A stretch of 35,647 bases of DNA from Peptoniphilus sp. BV3C26 (GTDB taxonomy: Bacteria; Bacillota; Clostridia; Tissierellales; Peptoniphilaceae). Each line of letters begins with the position of its first letter. Position 1 is the first letter of the stretch. The position numbers were made by a program, and so were the translations under genes. Positions 8,121 through 17,259 of this stretch are shown here, piece after piece. The notes beneath the pieces are model-generated. The model was not told where the DNA came from and did not search any database. It worked only from the letters and a program-made list of their open reading frames with translations. The stretch lies in NCBI RefSeq assembly GCF_000478985.1, contig NZ_AWXB01000040.1, forward strand, positions 1 through 35,647, in the 5' to 3' direction.

Positions 8121-9131
8121 TTGGAAAATAATAAAAATATATGGATTGTCCTTGAACAATATAAGGGTTCTTTAACAAGTCTTTCTAAAGAAGTTCTATC
8201 AAAGGGAAGACAAGTTGCAGACTCTTTAAACTCAAATCTTATAGGTCTTGCAATTTCTAACAAGGCAGATGATCTTGCAAAGGAAGCTATTTCTTATGGA
8301 GCTGATAAGGTAATAAAAGTTGAAGATCCTCTTTTAAAAAATTATTCTACAAATGCTTGGACAAAAATCCTTGAAACTTTAATAAAAAAATATAAGCCCT
8401 ATACAATTTTTATAAGTGCTTCTGAAAACGGAAGAGATTTAGGGGGAAGAATTTGCTCCAGAATGGGTCTTGGCCTTGTAGCTGAATGTTCCCAAATAGA
8501 ACTTACAGAAAATAAAGATGATATAAAATGGATAAGGCCTTCTTTCAGCGGAAAATTATTATCTGATATAAGAATAACTACAAAACCTATGATAGGAACT
8601 ATAGGACAGGGAGCTTTTAAAGCAGGTAAAAAAGATTTAAGTAGAATCGGAGAAATTATAGAAGAAAAAATTTCTATAGATGAAGACGAAATAGGTTGTA
8701 AATTTATTTCCTTTGAAGAAATTCCCTTTGATACAAATTCAGTAAGACTTGATGAAGCTGATGTTATAGTAGCAGGAGGAATGGGACTTAAAGATAAAAA
8801 AAATTGGCACTTAATTGAAGAACTTGCTCAGGCCCTTCATGGAACAAGCGGCGCAACAAAACCTCTTATAGACAATGGTTGGCTTGATAAAAGTAAACAA
8901 ATAGGAATTTCCGGCACAAAGGTAAAGGCAAAACTTTATATAGCTGTTGGAATAAGCGGTGCCCTTCAACATAGAAAGGGTATGGAAGATTCAGACCTTA
9001 TTATTGCAATTAACAATGATGAAAATGCAGATATATTTAAGGTTGCCCACTACGGAATAGTTGGAGATTTGTTTGAAATCCTTCCAAAAATGACTGAAGA
9101 GATAAATAAAAATAATAATAAATTAAATTAA
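8121..9131 (+). CDS. etfA: Second (orphan) electron transfer flavoprotein alpha subunit, divergent FAD site
   Basis: EtfA paralogue of 336 aa. I chose the TTG start at 8121, 6 nt after AGGTG. A GTG at 8112 abuts the etfB2 stop and has poor spacing. The FAD domain is recognisable (AVGISGALQHRKGMEDSDLIIAINNDE, GIVGDL), but key positions differ from EtfA1. The usual SSR before VVDAGW is GATK before PLIDNGW, giving Lys in place of the conserved flavin-contacting Arg. VGQTGK is replaced by IGISGTK. The position normally holding the glycine-rich GRGIGGPE loop reads GGMGLKDKKN. It forms a heterodimer with EtfB2 and is likely tuned to a different redox potential or partner (inference). Confidence 0.92.
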   Translation: MENNKNIWIVLEQYKGSLTSLSKEVLSKGRQVADSLNSNLIGLAISNKADDLAKEAISYGADKVIKVEDPLLKNYSTNAWTKILETLIKKYKPYTIFISASENGRDLGGRICSRMGLGLVAECSQIELTENKDDIKWIRPSFSGKLLSDIRITTKPMIGTIGQGAFKAGKKDLSRIGEIIEEKISIDEDEIGCKFISFEEIPFDTNSVRLDEADVIVAGGMGLKDKKNWHLIEELAQALHGTSGATKPLIDNGWLDKSKQIGISGTKVKAKLYIAVGISGALQHRKGMEDSDLIIAINNDENADIFKVAHYGIVGDLFEILPKMTEEINKNNNKLN

Positions 9132-9136
9132 ATTTT

Positions 9137-9170
9137 AAGGCGTAAATAAGTTTTTGCGCCTTTTTATTTT
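9137..9170 (+). terminator. Rho-independent terminator after etfA2
   Basis: Stem AAGGCG (9137-9142) pairs with CGCCTT (9157-9162), followed by TTTATTTT. It starts 6 bases after the etfA2 stop. Confidence 0.8.
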
Positions 9171-9232
9171 GTAAATTTAGAAATTTTTTAGTTTTTGTTA
9201 AACTTTTTGTAACTTAATATTCTTTATCCTTG

Positions 9233-9241
9233 TGTTATACT
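9233..9241 (+). promoter_or_regulatory. Extended -10 promoter of the ABC/CARD-like operon
   Basis: TGTTATACT matches an extended -10 (TGnTATAMT). Transcription would begin near 9248, right at the GAGGGG ribosome binding site (9248-9254). This rules out the upstream GTG at 9232 as the start codon, since that codon overlaps the promoter. No clear -35 is seen, as is common for extended -10 promoters. Confidence 0.5.
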
Positions 9242-9261
9242 TAATTCTGAGGGGTGATATT

Positions 9262-9984
9262 ATTAAAAAACTCATTGAAATAAAAGATTTATATAAAATT
9301 TATAAGATGGGTGATGAAAAAGTTCGTGCCCTTGATGGGATAAATCTTGATATTTATGAAGGAGAAATTTTATGCCTTTTAGGAACATCAGGAAGCGGAA
9401 AGTCAACTTTATTAAATATGGTGGCAGGTCTTGACAGACCAACTTCCGGTCAAATTATTATTGGCGGAATACATATAGAAAAACTTTCCGAAGATCAGGT
9501 TACAACTTTTAGACGACTCAACGTCGGTTTTATCTTTCAATCTTATAATCTTATTAAAACTTTAAACGCTCTTGATAATGTTGCTCTTGGTCTTATTTTT
9601 AAAGGCCTTGCAAAGAAAAAGCGTGATGAACTTTCTAAGGACATCCTCGAAAAAGTTGGCCTTGGGGACAGAATTTACCATAAGCCCAACGAAATGAGTG
9701 GTGGTCAACAACAAAGAGTTTCCATTGCAAGAGCTTTTGTAGATAAGCCGAAAATTATGTTTGCCGATGAACCTACGGGAAATTTGGATACAAATACTTC
9801 CTTTGAAATTATGGATTTAATGTGTTCTATGGCAAGAAATTATAATCAAACTTTAATTATTGTTACCCACGATACAGAAACAAGTATATATGCCGACAGA
9901 ATTGTGGATATGAGAGACGGCAAGGTAATAAGCATAGAAGAAAACAATGCAAAAATTCCAAAGGGAGGACAAAAGGAAGAATGA
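9262..9984 (+). CDS. ABC transporter ATP-binding protein (MacB/LolD type)
   Basis: ATPase of about 240 aa that energises the permease encoded two genes downstream. Walker A is GTSGSGKSTLLN, the Q-loop is GFIFQSYNLI, the signature is MSGGQQQRVSIARA, Walker B is IMFADEPTGNLD, and the switch His is in VTHDTE. This is the compact LolD/MacB/FtsE-like architecture. The start is unusual. The conserved N-terminus KKLIEIKDLYK follows an ATT codon at 9262, spaced 7 nt from GAGGGG, with no ATG, GTG or TTG suitably placed. An AUU start is likely, or CTG at 9247. The 3' end overlaps the next gene by 4 bp. Confidence 0.9.
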   Translation: MKKLIEIKDLYKIYKMGDEKVRALDGINLDIYEGEILCLLGTSGSGKSTLLNMVAGLDRPTSGQIIIGGIHIEKLSEDQVTTFRRLNVGFIFQSYNLIKTLNALDNVALGLIFKGLAKKKRDELSKDILEKVGLGDRIYHKPNEMSGGQQQRVSIARAFVDKPKIMFADEPTGNLDTNTSFEIMDLMCSMARNYNQTLIIVTHDTETSIYADRIVDMRDGKVISIEENNAKIPKGGQKEE

Positions 9985-12170
9985 AAAAATTTTTAACTAT
10001 ATTTTTAGCATTAATACTGACATTTACAAGTTTTCCAAGTCTTGTAAGTGCAGGTTCAATTACAGAAAATGTGGGCAAATTAGATGTTGTTGCTGACCAA
10101 ACAACTAATTTAAGCGAAGGCGGAGATGCAAAGGTTGATGTTACAATAAAAAATAATATTTTTTATACACAAAAGCCTATTCCTGAAAATGTAAGTAAAG
10201 AAGAAAAAAATAAAATTGAACAAGAAAATGCATATGAAAAAGATAAAGCTGTAGCAAAAAATCTTACAGTGCAAGCTGTTATAGTAAATCCAGAAAAAGT
10301 TTTTATAAAAAATGACGGATACGTATTTAAAAATGGTGTGAACATAGACCCTAATTCAGAAAGACCCGGTCATTTTAGTATAGTAGCGGAAAAAGATTTT
10401 ACTACAAAAACTGTAGCTGTAAATATTATTCTTAAATACTATTTGAATGGACAATTTCAAACTCAAACTGAAACTATTTATGTAAGGGTTAATGCTCCGG
10501 AAAAGCCTATTAATCCTGCTATTGAAATAAGAAAAGTTGATTCTCTTTGGATTGACACTCAAGAAGCTGGAAGAGATTTTCAAGTTCCCTTTGAAATTGT
10601 AAACACAGGGGACACTATTGCAAAAAATATTAAAATAAGCCTTGAAGGTTTAAAAGATAACACAATCACTCTTACAAATGGACTTTCAACTCAGGATATT
10701 ACAAGTTTAAATCCCGGCCAAAGTCAATTTATTACTTATAATTTAAAAAGTAATAAGGCCCTTGCTGCCGGTTCTTATATGCTGACTTTAAAGTATTCTT
10801 TAACTTCTGAGGGTGGTAAGGCTCCTATTAGCGGAGATTATTCTTTTTCTTTTAATATTAAAAAACCCAGCCAAGAGCCTTCAACTATTGAATTTAAAAA
10901 TGTAACCTTCCCTAAGGGTGCAATTTCAAGAAATCAAACTGCAAATATAGGTTTTGATTTAGTAAATACAGGAAGGCTTCAAGCTAAAAATTTAAAAGTT
11001 TCAGCTCTTAGTGAAAATCAAGCAAGTCTTGCTTCAAAATCAGTTTCTCAAGTTTTATTAAAAAGTCTTGCTCCAGGAGAAAGTAAACATTTTAATTTTT
11101 CCTTTATTGCAAGCCCTTCTGCTGCAACAGGAAATTATCCCGTAACTTTAAAGGCGGACTTCTATGACGAAAGTTCCAACGACCTTCAATCTTCTTCACA
11201 AATTGCAGGTGTATTTATTAAAGCTCCCAAGGAAAAACAACCGGGAGAAAAAGACAACTCACCTACTCCAAAATTAATTATTGAAGATTATTATTTTGAA
11301 CCTAATGTTATTGAAGCTGGCAAGCCTTTTAAAATGTATCTAAAGTTTTATAATACAAATACAAAAAAAGCTGTAAAAAATATAAAAATATTTTTAACAA
11401 GTGACACTCAAGAATCAGTTCCTCAAGGAGATTCTGGTTCCAGTGGAAGATCAATGTCAGGAGGATCTGCTCCTACTGCTTCAGTTTTCACTCCTACTGA
11501 ATCTTCAAATACTTTTTATATTGCAAATATAAATCCTGGAAAAAAAGTTGATAAGGAAATAACTCTTACAACTGTTCCCGATACTGCTGCAAAAACTTAT
11601 ACAGTTGTTGCAAACTTTGAATATGAGGATGCTGAGGCCAATAAATATACGGACACTGCCCAAATTGGAGTGCCTGTTATTCAACAAGCAAAACTTGATG
11701 TGGGAGAAATTTTACCTCAAAGTGAATTTATGCTTGGTATGGACACAAATTTAAGCGTTGATTATTACAATACAGGTAAAGCCGTTCTTAACAACGTCAT
11801 GGTAAAAATTTCAGGAGAGGGTTTAAAATTTGATACTCCAACTTATTACAAGGGTTCTTTTAACCCTGGCTCCAGTGATAATTTTTCAGTAAACATAACT
11901 CCAGAATCTCCTGGTCACAAAAAATTTGTTATTACCTGGACTTTTGAAGACTCCATGGGAGAAAAACAAGAAGTTACTCGTGACTTTGAATTTGATGTAG
12001 CAGATATGCCTAAAGAAGATGAAGGAGCTCAAGAACTAGCTCCTAAAAAAAGTGGAGGCATATTAGGAAAAATAATCGGAGGTCTTGTTCTTATAGCTGC
12101 GGCTGTTGGTACAGGAATTTTAATTAAAAAAAGAAAAAATAAAAAAGATGACGAGGATATGAGTCTATAA
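9981..12170 (+). CDS. Secreted, membrane-anchored CARDB-like surface protein
   Basis: A 729-aa exported protein. Residues 1-25 are a signal peptide (MKKFLTIFLALILTFTSFPS, cleavage near VSAG). The body contains at least three Ig-like CARDB/COG1361-type modules, each with an IVNTGDTIAKNIKISL-like or LVNTGRLQAKNLKVSA-like strand and a LNPGQS/LAPGES turn (near residues 205-290, 320-410 and 455-540), and a fourth near 570-670. A Ser/Gly/Pro-rich insert lies near 485-510. The C-terminus has a transmembrane helix (GIIGGLVLIAAAVGTGILI type, about 697-715) and a basic tail KKRKNKK. Placement between an ABC ATPase and a MacB-like permease, with overlaps of 4 and 1 bp, suggests an extracytoplasmic partner of that transporter. 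Its substrate is unknown. Confidence 0.85.
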   Translation: MKKFLTIFLALILTFTSFPSLVSAGSITENVGKLDVVADQTTNLSEGGDAKVDVTIKNNIFYTQKPIPENVSKEEKNKIEQENAYEKDKAVAKNLTVQAVIVNPEKVFIKNDGYVFKNGVNIDPNSERPGHFSIVAEKDFTTKTVAVNIILKYYLNGQFQTQTETIYVRVNAPEKPINPAIEIRKVDSLWIDTQEAGRDFQVPFEIVNTGDTIAKNIKISLEGLKDNTITLTNGLSTQDITSLNPGQSQFITYNLKSNKALAAGSYMLTLKYSLTSEGGKAPISGDYSFSFNIKKPSQEPSTIEFKNVTFPKGAISRNQTANIGFDLVNTGRLQAKNLKVSALSENQASLASKSVSQVLLKSLAPGESKHFNFSFIASPSAATGNYPVTLKADFYDESSNDLQSSSQIAGVFIKAPKEKQPGEKDNSPTPKLIIEDYYFEPNVIEAGKPFKMYLKFYNTNTKKAVKNIKIFLTSDTQESVPQGDSGSSGRSMSGGSAPTASVFTPTESSNTFYIANINPGKKVDKEITLTTVPDTAAKTYTVVANFEYEDAEANKYTDTAQIGVPVIQQAKLDVGEILPQSEFMLGMDTNLSVDYYNTGKAVLNNVMVKISGEGLKFDTPTYYKGSFNPGSSDNFSVNITPESPGHKKFVITWTFEDSMGEKQEVTRDFEFDVADMPKEDEGAQELAPKKSGGILGKIIGGLVLIAAAVGTGILIKKRKNKKDDEDMSL

Positions 12171-13537
12171 TGAAAATTCGTGACTTAGTTAGCATGGCCC
12201 TTAGAAATCTTGCTGCAAGAAAGCTCAGAACTTTTTTAACTGTTCTTGGGGTCTTTATCGGTGCAACTTCTATTATTATCATGCTCTCCATAGGTTTCGG
12301 TTTTAAAAAAATTAACGCCGACATGATTGCCCGCATGGGAGATATGAAAACTTTAGATCTTCATACTGACTTTTCTTGGAGCGAAGAATCAGAAGCAAAT
12401 GCTAAAAATGCAAAGAAGAAAAAATTAAATGATGCCGCCATAAAAGAGGTCAAAAAAATTGAAAATGTAAAGGCTGTAATTCCTATTTATTCTGGCTATA
12501 TGCAAATAAGAAGTGGCCGTTATGAAGGTTTTTCAAGTTTTACGGCTATTCCCAATGAAGAATTTGAAAATTACGGTTTAAAAATTGTTGAAGGTAATCT
12601 GCCAAGAAAAAATGCAAATGAATTTATTTTTGGAGGCGGTGTTACCCAATCAATGAGCGACCCAAAAAGATCCGGTTTTTCAGGAGAAAAATTAAAACCT
12701 TTAAAATCAAAATTTTCTATTTTTCGATTTAATCCTGAATTTCCAACTGATAACAATAATATGGATGGCGGAGGAGCTTATATGGAGGAAGATCCTTCAG
12801 AAAATTCACCTCAAAAGGAACCGCCACAAGTTCCAATTAAGGTTGTGGGCCTTCTTGAAAACAATCCTAACAACTGGATGCAAAACAGCAGCATTTTTAT
12901 GTCCATAGATACTTTTAAAGATTTATCCAAATCCTTTGGCTATGGCAATCAAGTTTCAAAACTTAAACAATATAACAACATAAAGGTTGTCGTTGATGAT
13001 ATTAAAAATGTTGAAAGTGTTCAGTCTCAAATTAAAAGTTTAGGTTATAATCCCAGTAACATGGCTGCAGACTTTTTAAAACAGTCAAACCAGCAAATAG
13101 AAATTATTCAAGTTGTATTTGGTGGAATAGGTGCCATATCTTTTATTGTTGCTGCCATAGGAATTACAAATACAATGATTATGAGTATTTATGAAAGGAC
13201 AAAAGAAATCGGTGTAATGAAAGTAATAGGAGCTTCAATTCGTGATATTCAAAAATTATTTTTAGTTGAAGCTGGTATAATAGGTGCAATAGGAGGAATA
13301 GTCTCAGTAATTTTCAGTCTTATTGCCTCTAAAATAATAAATTACTTTTTCGGTGGATTCTTTATGTCCATGGCAGGAGAAGAAGGAGCAATGATTGATC
13401 CAAAGCTTTCATTGATAACTCCCTTTCTTATAATAAGTTCAATTTTATTTTCAACTTTTATAGGAGTTTTATCAGGATATCTTCCTGCAAGACGAGCAAT
13501 GAAACTTTCTGCCCTTGATGCCATAAGAACAGAATAA
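12170..13537 (+). CDS. MacB/FtsX-family ABC transporter permease
   Basis: Permease of 455 aa. The N-terminus VSMALRNLAARKLRTFLTVL leads into TM1 (FIGATSIIIMLSIGFG). A large extracellular MacB_PCD domain follows (about 50-300, with a Gly/Met/Asp-rich insert near 190-215). Three C-terminal TM helices form the FtsX domain, with the ERTKEIGVMKVIGAS coupling motif near 345 and the PARRAMKLSALDAIR tail. It starts on the last base of the surface-protein stop codon (TAATG). MacB-type systems transmit ATPase motion mechanically to exported or periplasmic partners, so the CARDB-like protein is the probable partner (inference). Confidence 0.9.
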   Translation: MKIRDLVSMALRNLAARKLRTFLTVLGVFIGATSIIIMLSIGFGFKKINADMIARMGDMKTLDLHTDFSWSEESEANAKNAKKKKLNDAAIKEVKKIENVKAVIPIYSGYMQIRSGRYEGFSSFTAIPNEEFENYGLKIVEGNLPRKNANEFIFGGGVTQSMSDPKRSGFSGEKLKPLKSKFSIFRFNPEFPTDNNNMDGGGAYMEEDPSENSPQKEPPQVPIKVVGLLENNPNNWMQNSSIFMSIDTFKDLSKSFGYGNQVSKLKQYNNIKVVVDDIKNVESVQSQIKSLGYNPSNMAADFLKQSNQQIEIIQVVFGGIGAISFIVAAIGITNTMIMSIYERTKEIGVMKVIGASIRDIQKLFLVEAGIIGAIGGIVSVIFSLIASKIINYFFGGFFMSMAGEEGAMIDPKLSLITPFLIISSILFSTFIGVLSGYLPARRAMKLSALDAIRTE

Positions 13538-13544
13538 AAAAATA

Positions 13545-13592
13545 AACCGGTCGTAATTGAAATTTTATTTTCAAATTACTTCCGGTTTTTTA
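13545..13592. terminator. Bidirectional terminator between the permease and oppF
   Basis: AACCGG (13545-13550) pairs with CCGGTT (13582-13587), with an inner TAATTGAAA / TTTCAAATTA stem. T-rich tails follow on both strands, so it can serve the plus-strand permease operon and the converging opp operon. Confidence 0.8.
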
Positions 13593-14537
13593 TTTTTTTA
13601 TATATTTTTTGCAGGAGACAAAGTGGTCTTTTTTTACTTCTATCATTTCATAGGGGTTTTCGCAACTGTCTTTTTTCCCACCGCATCTGTCTCTATATTT
13701 GCATCCTTCTTTTAATTCTTCATTAAGTTCATTTTCTCTTCTATATTTTATTTCGTTTGATTTATCCCAGGGATTTTGCTTGGGTATGGCTGATAAGAGG
13801 ACTCTTGTGTAGGGATGCATGGGATTTTCAAAAAGTTCTTTTGTCGGTGCCATTTCTACTATCTGACCAAGATACATTACTGCTATTCTGTCTGCTATGT
13901 GTTCTACTACTGCCAGGTCGTGAGATATAAATATTATGGATAGGGACATTTTCTCTTTTAATTGGTTTAAGAGATTTATTATGTGAGCTTGTATTGATAC
14001 GTCCAGGGCTGATGTAGGTTCGTCTGCTACTATTAATTTTGGATTTACTGCAAGGGCTCTTGCTATTCCTATTCTCTGCCTTTGTCCTCCTGAAAATTCA
14101 TGGGGATATCTTTCATAAGTGTATTTTGGAAGTCCACAAATTTCCATAGTTTCCAATACTTTTTCTTTTAATTCTTTTCCCTTTAGCTTTTCTATATTTA
14201 TAAGACCTTCTCCTACTATTTGTCCGGTTTTTCTTCTTGGATTTAAGGAAGAATAGGGGTCTTGAAATATCATTTGAACTTGACCTCTGTATTTTTTTAG
14301 TTCCTCATTTTTTAAATTTTTTATGTCTTTTCCTTGAAATTCAATTTTTCCTTCCACATCATCATAGAGGTTTAATATACATCTTGCTAAGGTGGATTTG
14401 CCACTTCCTGATTCTCCTACTATGCCCAGGGTCTCTCCTTCAAATAAATCAAGGCTTACATTATCAAGGGCTTTAGTTAAAATCTTTTTTTTATGAAAGT
14501 ATTTTTTTAAGTTTCTTATTTTTAGAATTTCATTCAT
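13590..14537 (-). CDS. oppF: Oligopeptide ABC transporter ATP-binding protein
   Basis: Second ATPase of the peptide importer, about 315 aa. Walker A is GESGSGKSTLARCI, the Q-loop is IFQDPYSSLNPR (typical of OppF/DppF), the signature is FSGGQRQRIGIARAL, Walker B is LIVADEPTSALD, and HPYTRVLLSAIP and a C-terminal Cys cluster (CKYRDRCGGKKDSC) identify the oligopeptide subfamily. The ATG at 14537 follows a GGTGAT site and overlaps the end of oppD by 8 bp; an upstream in-frame ATG would extend it into oppD and is unlikely. It is the last gene of murA-oppABCDF. Confidence 0.93.
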   Translation of the reverse strand: MNEILKIRNLKKYFHKKKILTKALDNVSLDLFEGETLGIVGESGSGKSTLARCILNLYDDVEGKIEFQGKDIKNLKNEELKKYRGQVQMIFQDPYSSLNPRRKTGQIVGEGLINIEKLKGKELKEKVLETMEICGLPKYTYERYPHEFSGGQRQRIGIARALAVNPKLIVADEPTSALDVSIQAHIINLLNQLKEKMSLSIIFISHDLAVVEHIADRIAVMYLGQIVEMAPTKELFENPMHPYTRVLLSAIPKQNPWDKSNEIKYRRENELNEELKEGCKYRDRCGGKKDSCENPYEMIEVKKDHFVSCKKYIKK

Positions 14538-15495
14538 TTTTATCACCGTATAAATAACAGGAGACTTCATGGCCATCTTTTTCTATTGGCCTCGGTTCTT
14601 TTACCTTACATTTTTCCATTACAAAGGGACACCTGTCGCTAAATCTACAATTTTCTTTAAAATCAACGGGGCTTGGAACAGATCCTTCTATGTTAAAAAG
14701 TTCCTTTTGCTCCTGTCCTATTAAGGGTCTTGATTTTAAAAGACCTTTCGTGTAAGGATGAAGGGGATTTCTAAAAAGTTCTTCTACTTTTGCTTTTTCT
14801 ATTATTTTTCCTGCATACATTACTAAAACTCTATCAGCTATTTCCGCTACTACTCCTAAATCGTGGGTTATAAAGAGGATTGAAGTTTCCATGGATTTTT
14901 TTAAATTCATCATAAGTTTTAATACTTCTGCTTGTATTGTTACGTCTAAGGCTGTTGTAGGTTCATCTGCTATTAGAATTTTGGGGTCTGATGCAAGAGC
15001 CATGGCTATCATTATTCTTTGTCTCATTCCTCCAGAAAGTTCATGGGGATAGGCCTTGTAAATGTTTTTTGCCGATGGTATTTCTACTTTTGCTATCATT
15101 TCTATGCTTTTTTCTCTTGCCTCTTTTTTGCTTAAGTTAAAGTGCCTTCTATAAATTTCATCAATTTGATAGCCTACTTTTAGGGCTGGATTTAAACTTG
15201 TCATAGGTTCTTGAAAGATCATGGAAATTTCTTTTCCTCTGATTTTTCTCAATTCCCTATCTTTTAATTTTAAAAGGTTTTGCCCTTCAAAATTTATTTC
15301 TCCGCTTATTTCTGCATTTTTACTATTTAAAATTCCAATTATCGCCTTTGCTGTTAAACTTTTTCCGCAGCCACTTTCTCCTACAAGGGCCACTGTTTCG
15401 GATTTTTCTATTTCAAAATTTACTCCATCCACTGCTTTTGCAAGTCCATCTTCAGTTTTAAAATGAATTTTTAAATCTTTAAGCTGTAAAATCAT
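14530..15495 (-). CDS. oppD: Oligopeptide ABC transporter ATP-binding protein
   Basis: First ATPase of the peptide importer, 321 aa. Walker A is GESGCGKSLTAKAI (the Cys version typical of OppD/DppD), the Q-loop is IFQEPMTSLNPALKVG, the signature is LSGGMRQRIMIAMAL, Walker B is ILIADEPTTALD, the switch His is in FITHDLGVV, and the C-terminal Cys cluster is CRFSDRCPFVMEKC. Its ATG overlaps the oppC stop by 4 bp. Confidence 0.94.
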   Translation of the reverse strand: MILQLKDLKIHFKTEDGLAKAVDGVNFEIEKSETVALVGESGCGKSLTAKAIIGILNSKNAEISGEINFEGQNLLKLKDRELRKIRGKEISMIFQEPMTSLNPALKVGYQIDEIYRRHFNLSKKEAREKSIEMIAKVEIPSAKNIYKAYPHELSGGMRQRIMIAMALASDPKILIADEPTTALDVTIQAEVLKLMMNLKKSMETSILFITHDLGVVAEIADRVLVMYAGKIIEKAKVEELFRNPLHPYTKGLLKSRPLIGQEQKELFNIEGSVPSPVDFKENCRFSDRCPFVMEKCKVKEPRPIEKDGHEVSCYLYGDKNE

Positions 15496-16325
15496 CTTGA
15501 CCTCCTAAGCTTGGGATCCAAAGCATCTCTTAAAGAATCTCCCACTATATTTAAAAGAAGTATTGTTATTGCTATGGAAAGTCCTGGAAAAAGAGACATG
15601 TAGGGGTAATCTCTAATGTAGGATCTGGCTTCAGACAACATTTGTCCCCATTCGGGTCTTGGTGCTTCTATTCCCATTCCTATAAAGGAAAGGGAGGCTG
15701 CTGAAAGTATGCTTGTTCCCACTCCTATTGTAGCTTGAACTATTATAGGGCCTAGACAATTGGGAAGTATATGAACAAATAAAATCCTATTTTTATTTGC
15801 TCCTGATACTAAAGCAGATTCAATGTATTCTTTCTCTTTAATGCTAATTACACCAGACCTTACCACTTTTGCATAGGAGGGCACTGATGACAGAGAAACT
15901 GCAAGGATTAAATTAAACATACCATTCCCTAAAGCTGCCGCTAAAGCTATGGCAAGGACAAGAGATGGGATGGATAAAATAATATCCATAATCCTCATAA
16001 TAATTTCATCGAATTTGCCGCCGTAGAAGCCTGCGTAAGCCCCGATTAAAGTTCCAAGGACTGATGCTATTAATACTGAAGAAAAACCGATCTCAATGGA
16101 TATACGAGCTCCGTAGACCACTCTTGAGAAGATATCTCTACCCAATTGATCTGTCCCCATTAAATTTTTTATATTTGGACCTAAAAATTTATTTTCAGGA
16201 TGTTGCTCAAAATATGTGTATGGAGCTATAAAATCTGCAAAAATTGCAATTCCTATTATGATTATTAAAATTATAAGGGCAAACATAGCCACTTTAGATT
16301 TTTTAAAATATTTATAGGTGTTCAT
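15492..16325 (-). CDS. oppC: Oligopeptide ABC transporter permease
   Basis: OppC/DppC-type permease of 277 aa. The N-terminal TM helix (VAMFALIILIIIIGIAIFADFIAP) is followed by the hallmark LMGTDQLGRDIFSRVVYGAR, the membrane domain, and the EAA loop ESALVSGANKNRILFVHILPN. It ends with DSLRDALDPKLR. It follows oppB by 2 bp. With OppB it forms the transmembrane channel. Confidence 0.94.
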   Translation of the reverse strand: MNTYKYFKKSKVAMFALIILIIIIGIAIFADFIAPYTYFEQHPENKFLGPNIKNLMGTDQLGRDIFSRVVYGARISIEIGFSSVLIASVLGTLIGAYAGFYGGKFDEIIMRIMDIILSIPSLVLAIALAAALGNGMFNLILAVSLSSVPSYAKVVRSGVISIKEKEYIESALVSGANKNRILFVHILPNCLGPIIVQATIGVGTSILSAASLSFIGMGIEAPRPEWGQMLSEARSYIRDYPYMSLFPGLSIAITILLLNIVGDSLRDALDPKLRRSR

Positions 16326-16327
16326 AA

Positions 16328-17257
16328 TTATTTGTACTCCGCTTTTATTTTGGGATCAATGAAGCCATATATAATATCAACTAAGATACTTATTATGGAG
16401 TAGGATATGGCTATAAAAATTACTCCTCCTAAAACAAGAGGATAATCTCTGGTTTTCACTGAATCTACCATAAGTCTTCCAAGGCCTGGTATGGAAAAAA
16501 CTGTTTCAGTTAAAACTGAACCTCCTAAAAGTCCTCCCATTTGAAGACCTATTACGGTTATTACAGGAAGCATTGCATTTTTTAGGGCATGAACAAAAAT
16601 TATGGTACTTTCTTTAAGTCCCTTTGCCAGGGCTGTGTTCATGTAATCCTGGTTTAAAACTTCAAGCATGGATGATCTTGTCATTCTCATAATAATTGCA
16701 CTGGATTGAAAACCTAAAGCTGCTGCAGGCATAATCATCTGCTTAAAGGAGTTAAACCCTGAGGGTGGCAAAACTTTTAATCTTACGGAAAAGATAATTA
16801 TTAAAATAAGACCTGTCCAAAATATAGGCATTGCAAGTCCTATCATACCAAAAACTGTAAGAATTTTATCTATTATTCCCTCTCTATTTATTGCTCCTAT
16901 AACTCCAAATAAAATCCCCACAAAGGTGCAAATTAAAAGAGCAAGTCCCGTAAGTTTTAAGGTATTTGGAAAGACGCTTAAAATCATTTTTGAAACAGGC
17001 TGGCCTGTTATATAGGAAGTCCCCAAATTAAATTCAGTAATAAGTCCCTTTAAAAATCTGAAATATTGAACAAAAAAAGGATCTTTAAGCCCCATAGACT
17101 GGCGAAGAGCCTCTACAACTTCTTCCGGTGCATTTGCTCCGGCTCTTGCATAAGCTGCATCTCCCGGGCTTAGATATAAAAGTAGAAATACAATAAAACT
17201 CACTCCGACAATGGTCGGAATGAGTATTAGAATACGTTTTAAAATATATTTAGCCAT
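16328..17257 (-). CDS. oppB: Oligopeptide ABC transporter permease
   Basis: OppB/DppB-type permease of 309 aa, starting MAKYILKRILILIPTIVGVS with the characteristic first TM helix. Other marks are LLYLSPGDAA, the large loop GLKDPFFVQYFRFLKG, the EAA loop MNTALAKGLKESTIIFVHAL, VLTETVFSIPGLGRLMVDSV, and YGFIDPKIK at the end. It is tightly packed between oppA (2 bp) and oppC. Confidence 0.94.
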   Translation of the reverse strand: MAKYILKRILILIPTIVGVSFIVFLLLYLSPGDAAYARAGANAPEEVVEALRQSMGLKDPFFVQYFRFLKGLITEFNLGTSYITGQPVSKMILSVFPNTLKLTGLALLICTFVGILFGVIGAINREGIIDKILTVFGMIGLAMPIFWTGLILIIIFSVRLKVLPPSGFNSFKQMIMPAAALGFQSSAIIMRMTRSSMLEVLNQDYMNTALAKGLKESTIIFVHALKNAMLPVITVIGLQMGGLLGGSVLTETVFSIPGLGRLMVDSVKTRDYPLVLGGVIFIAISYSIISILVDIIYGFIDPKIKAEYK

Positions 17258-17259
17258 AA

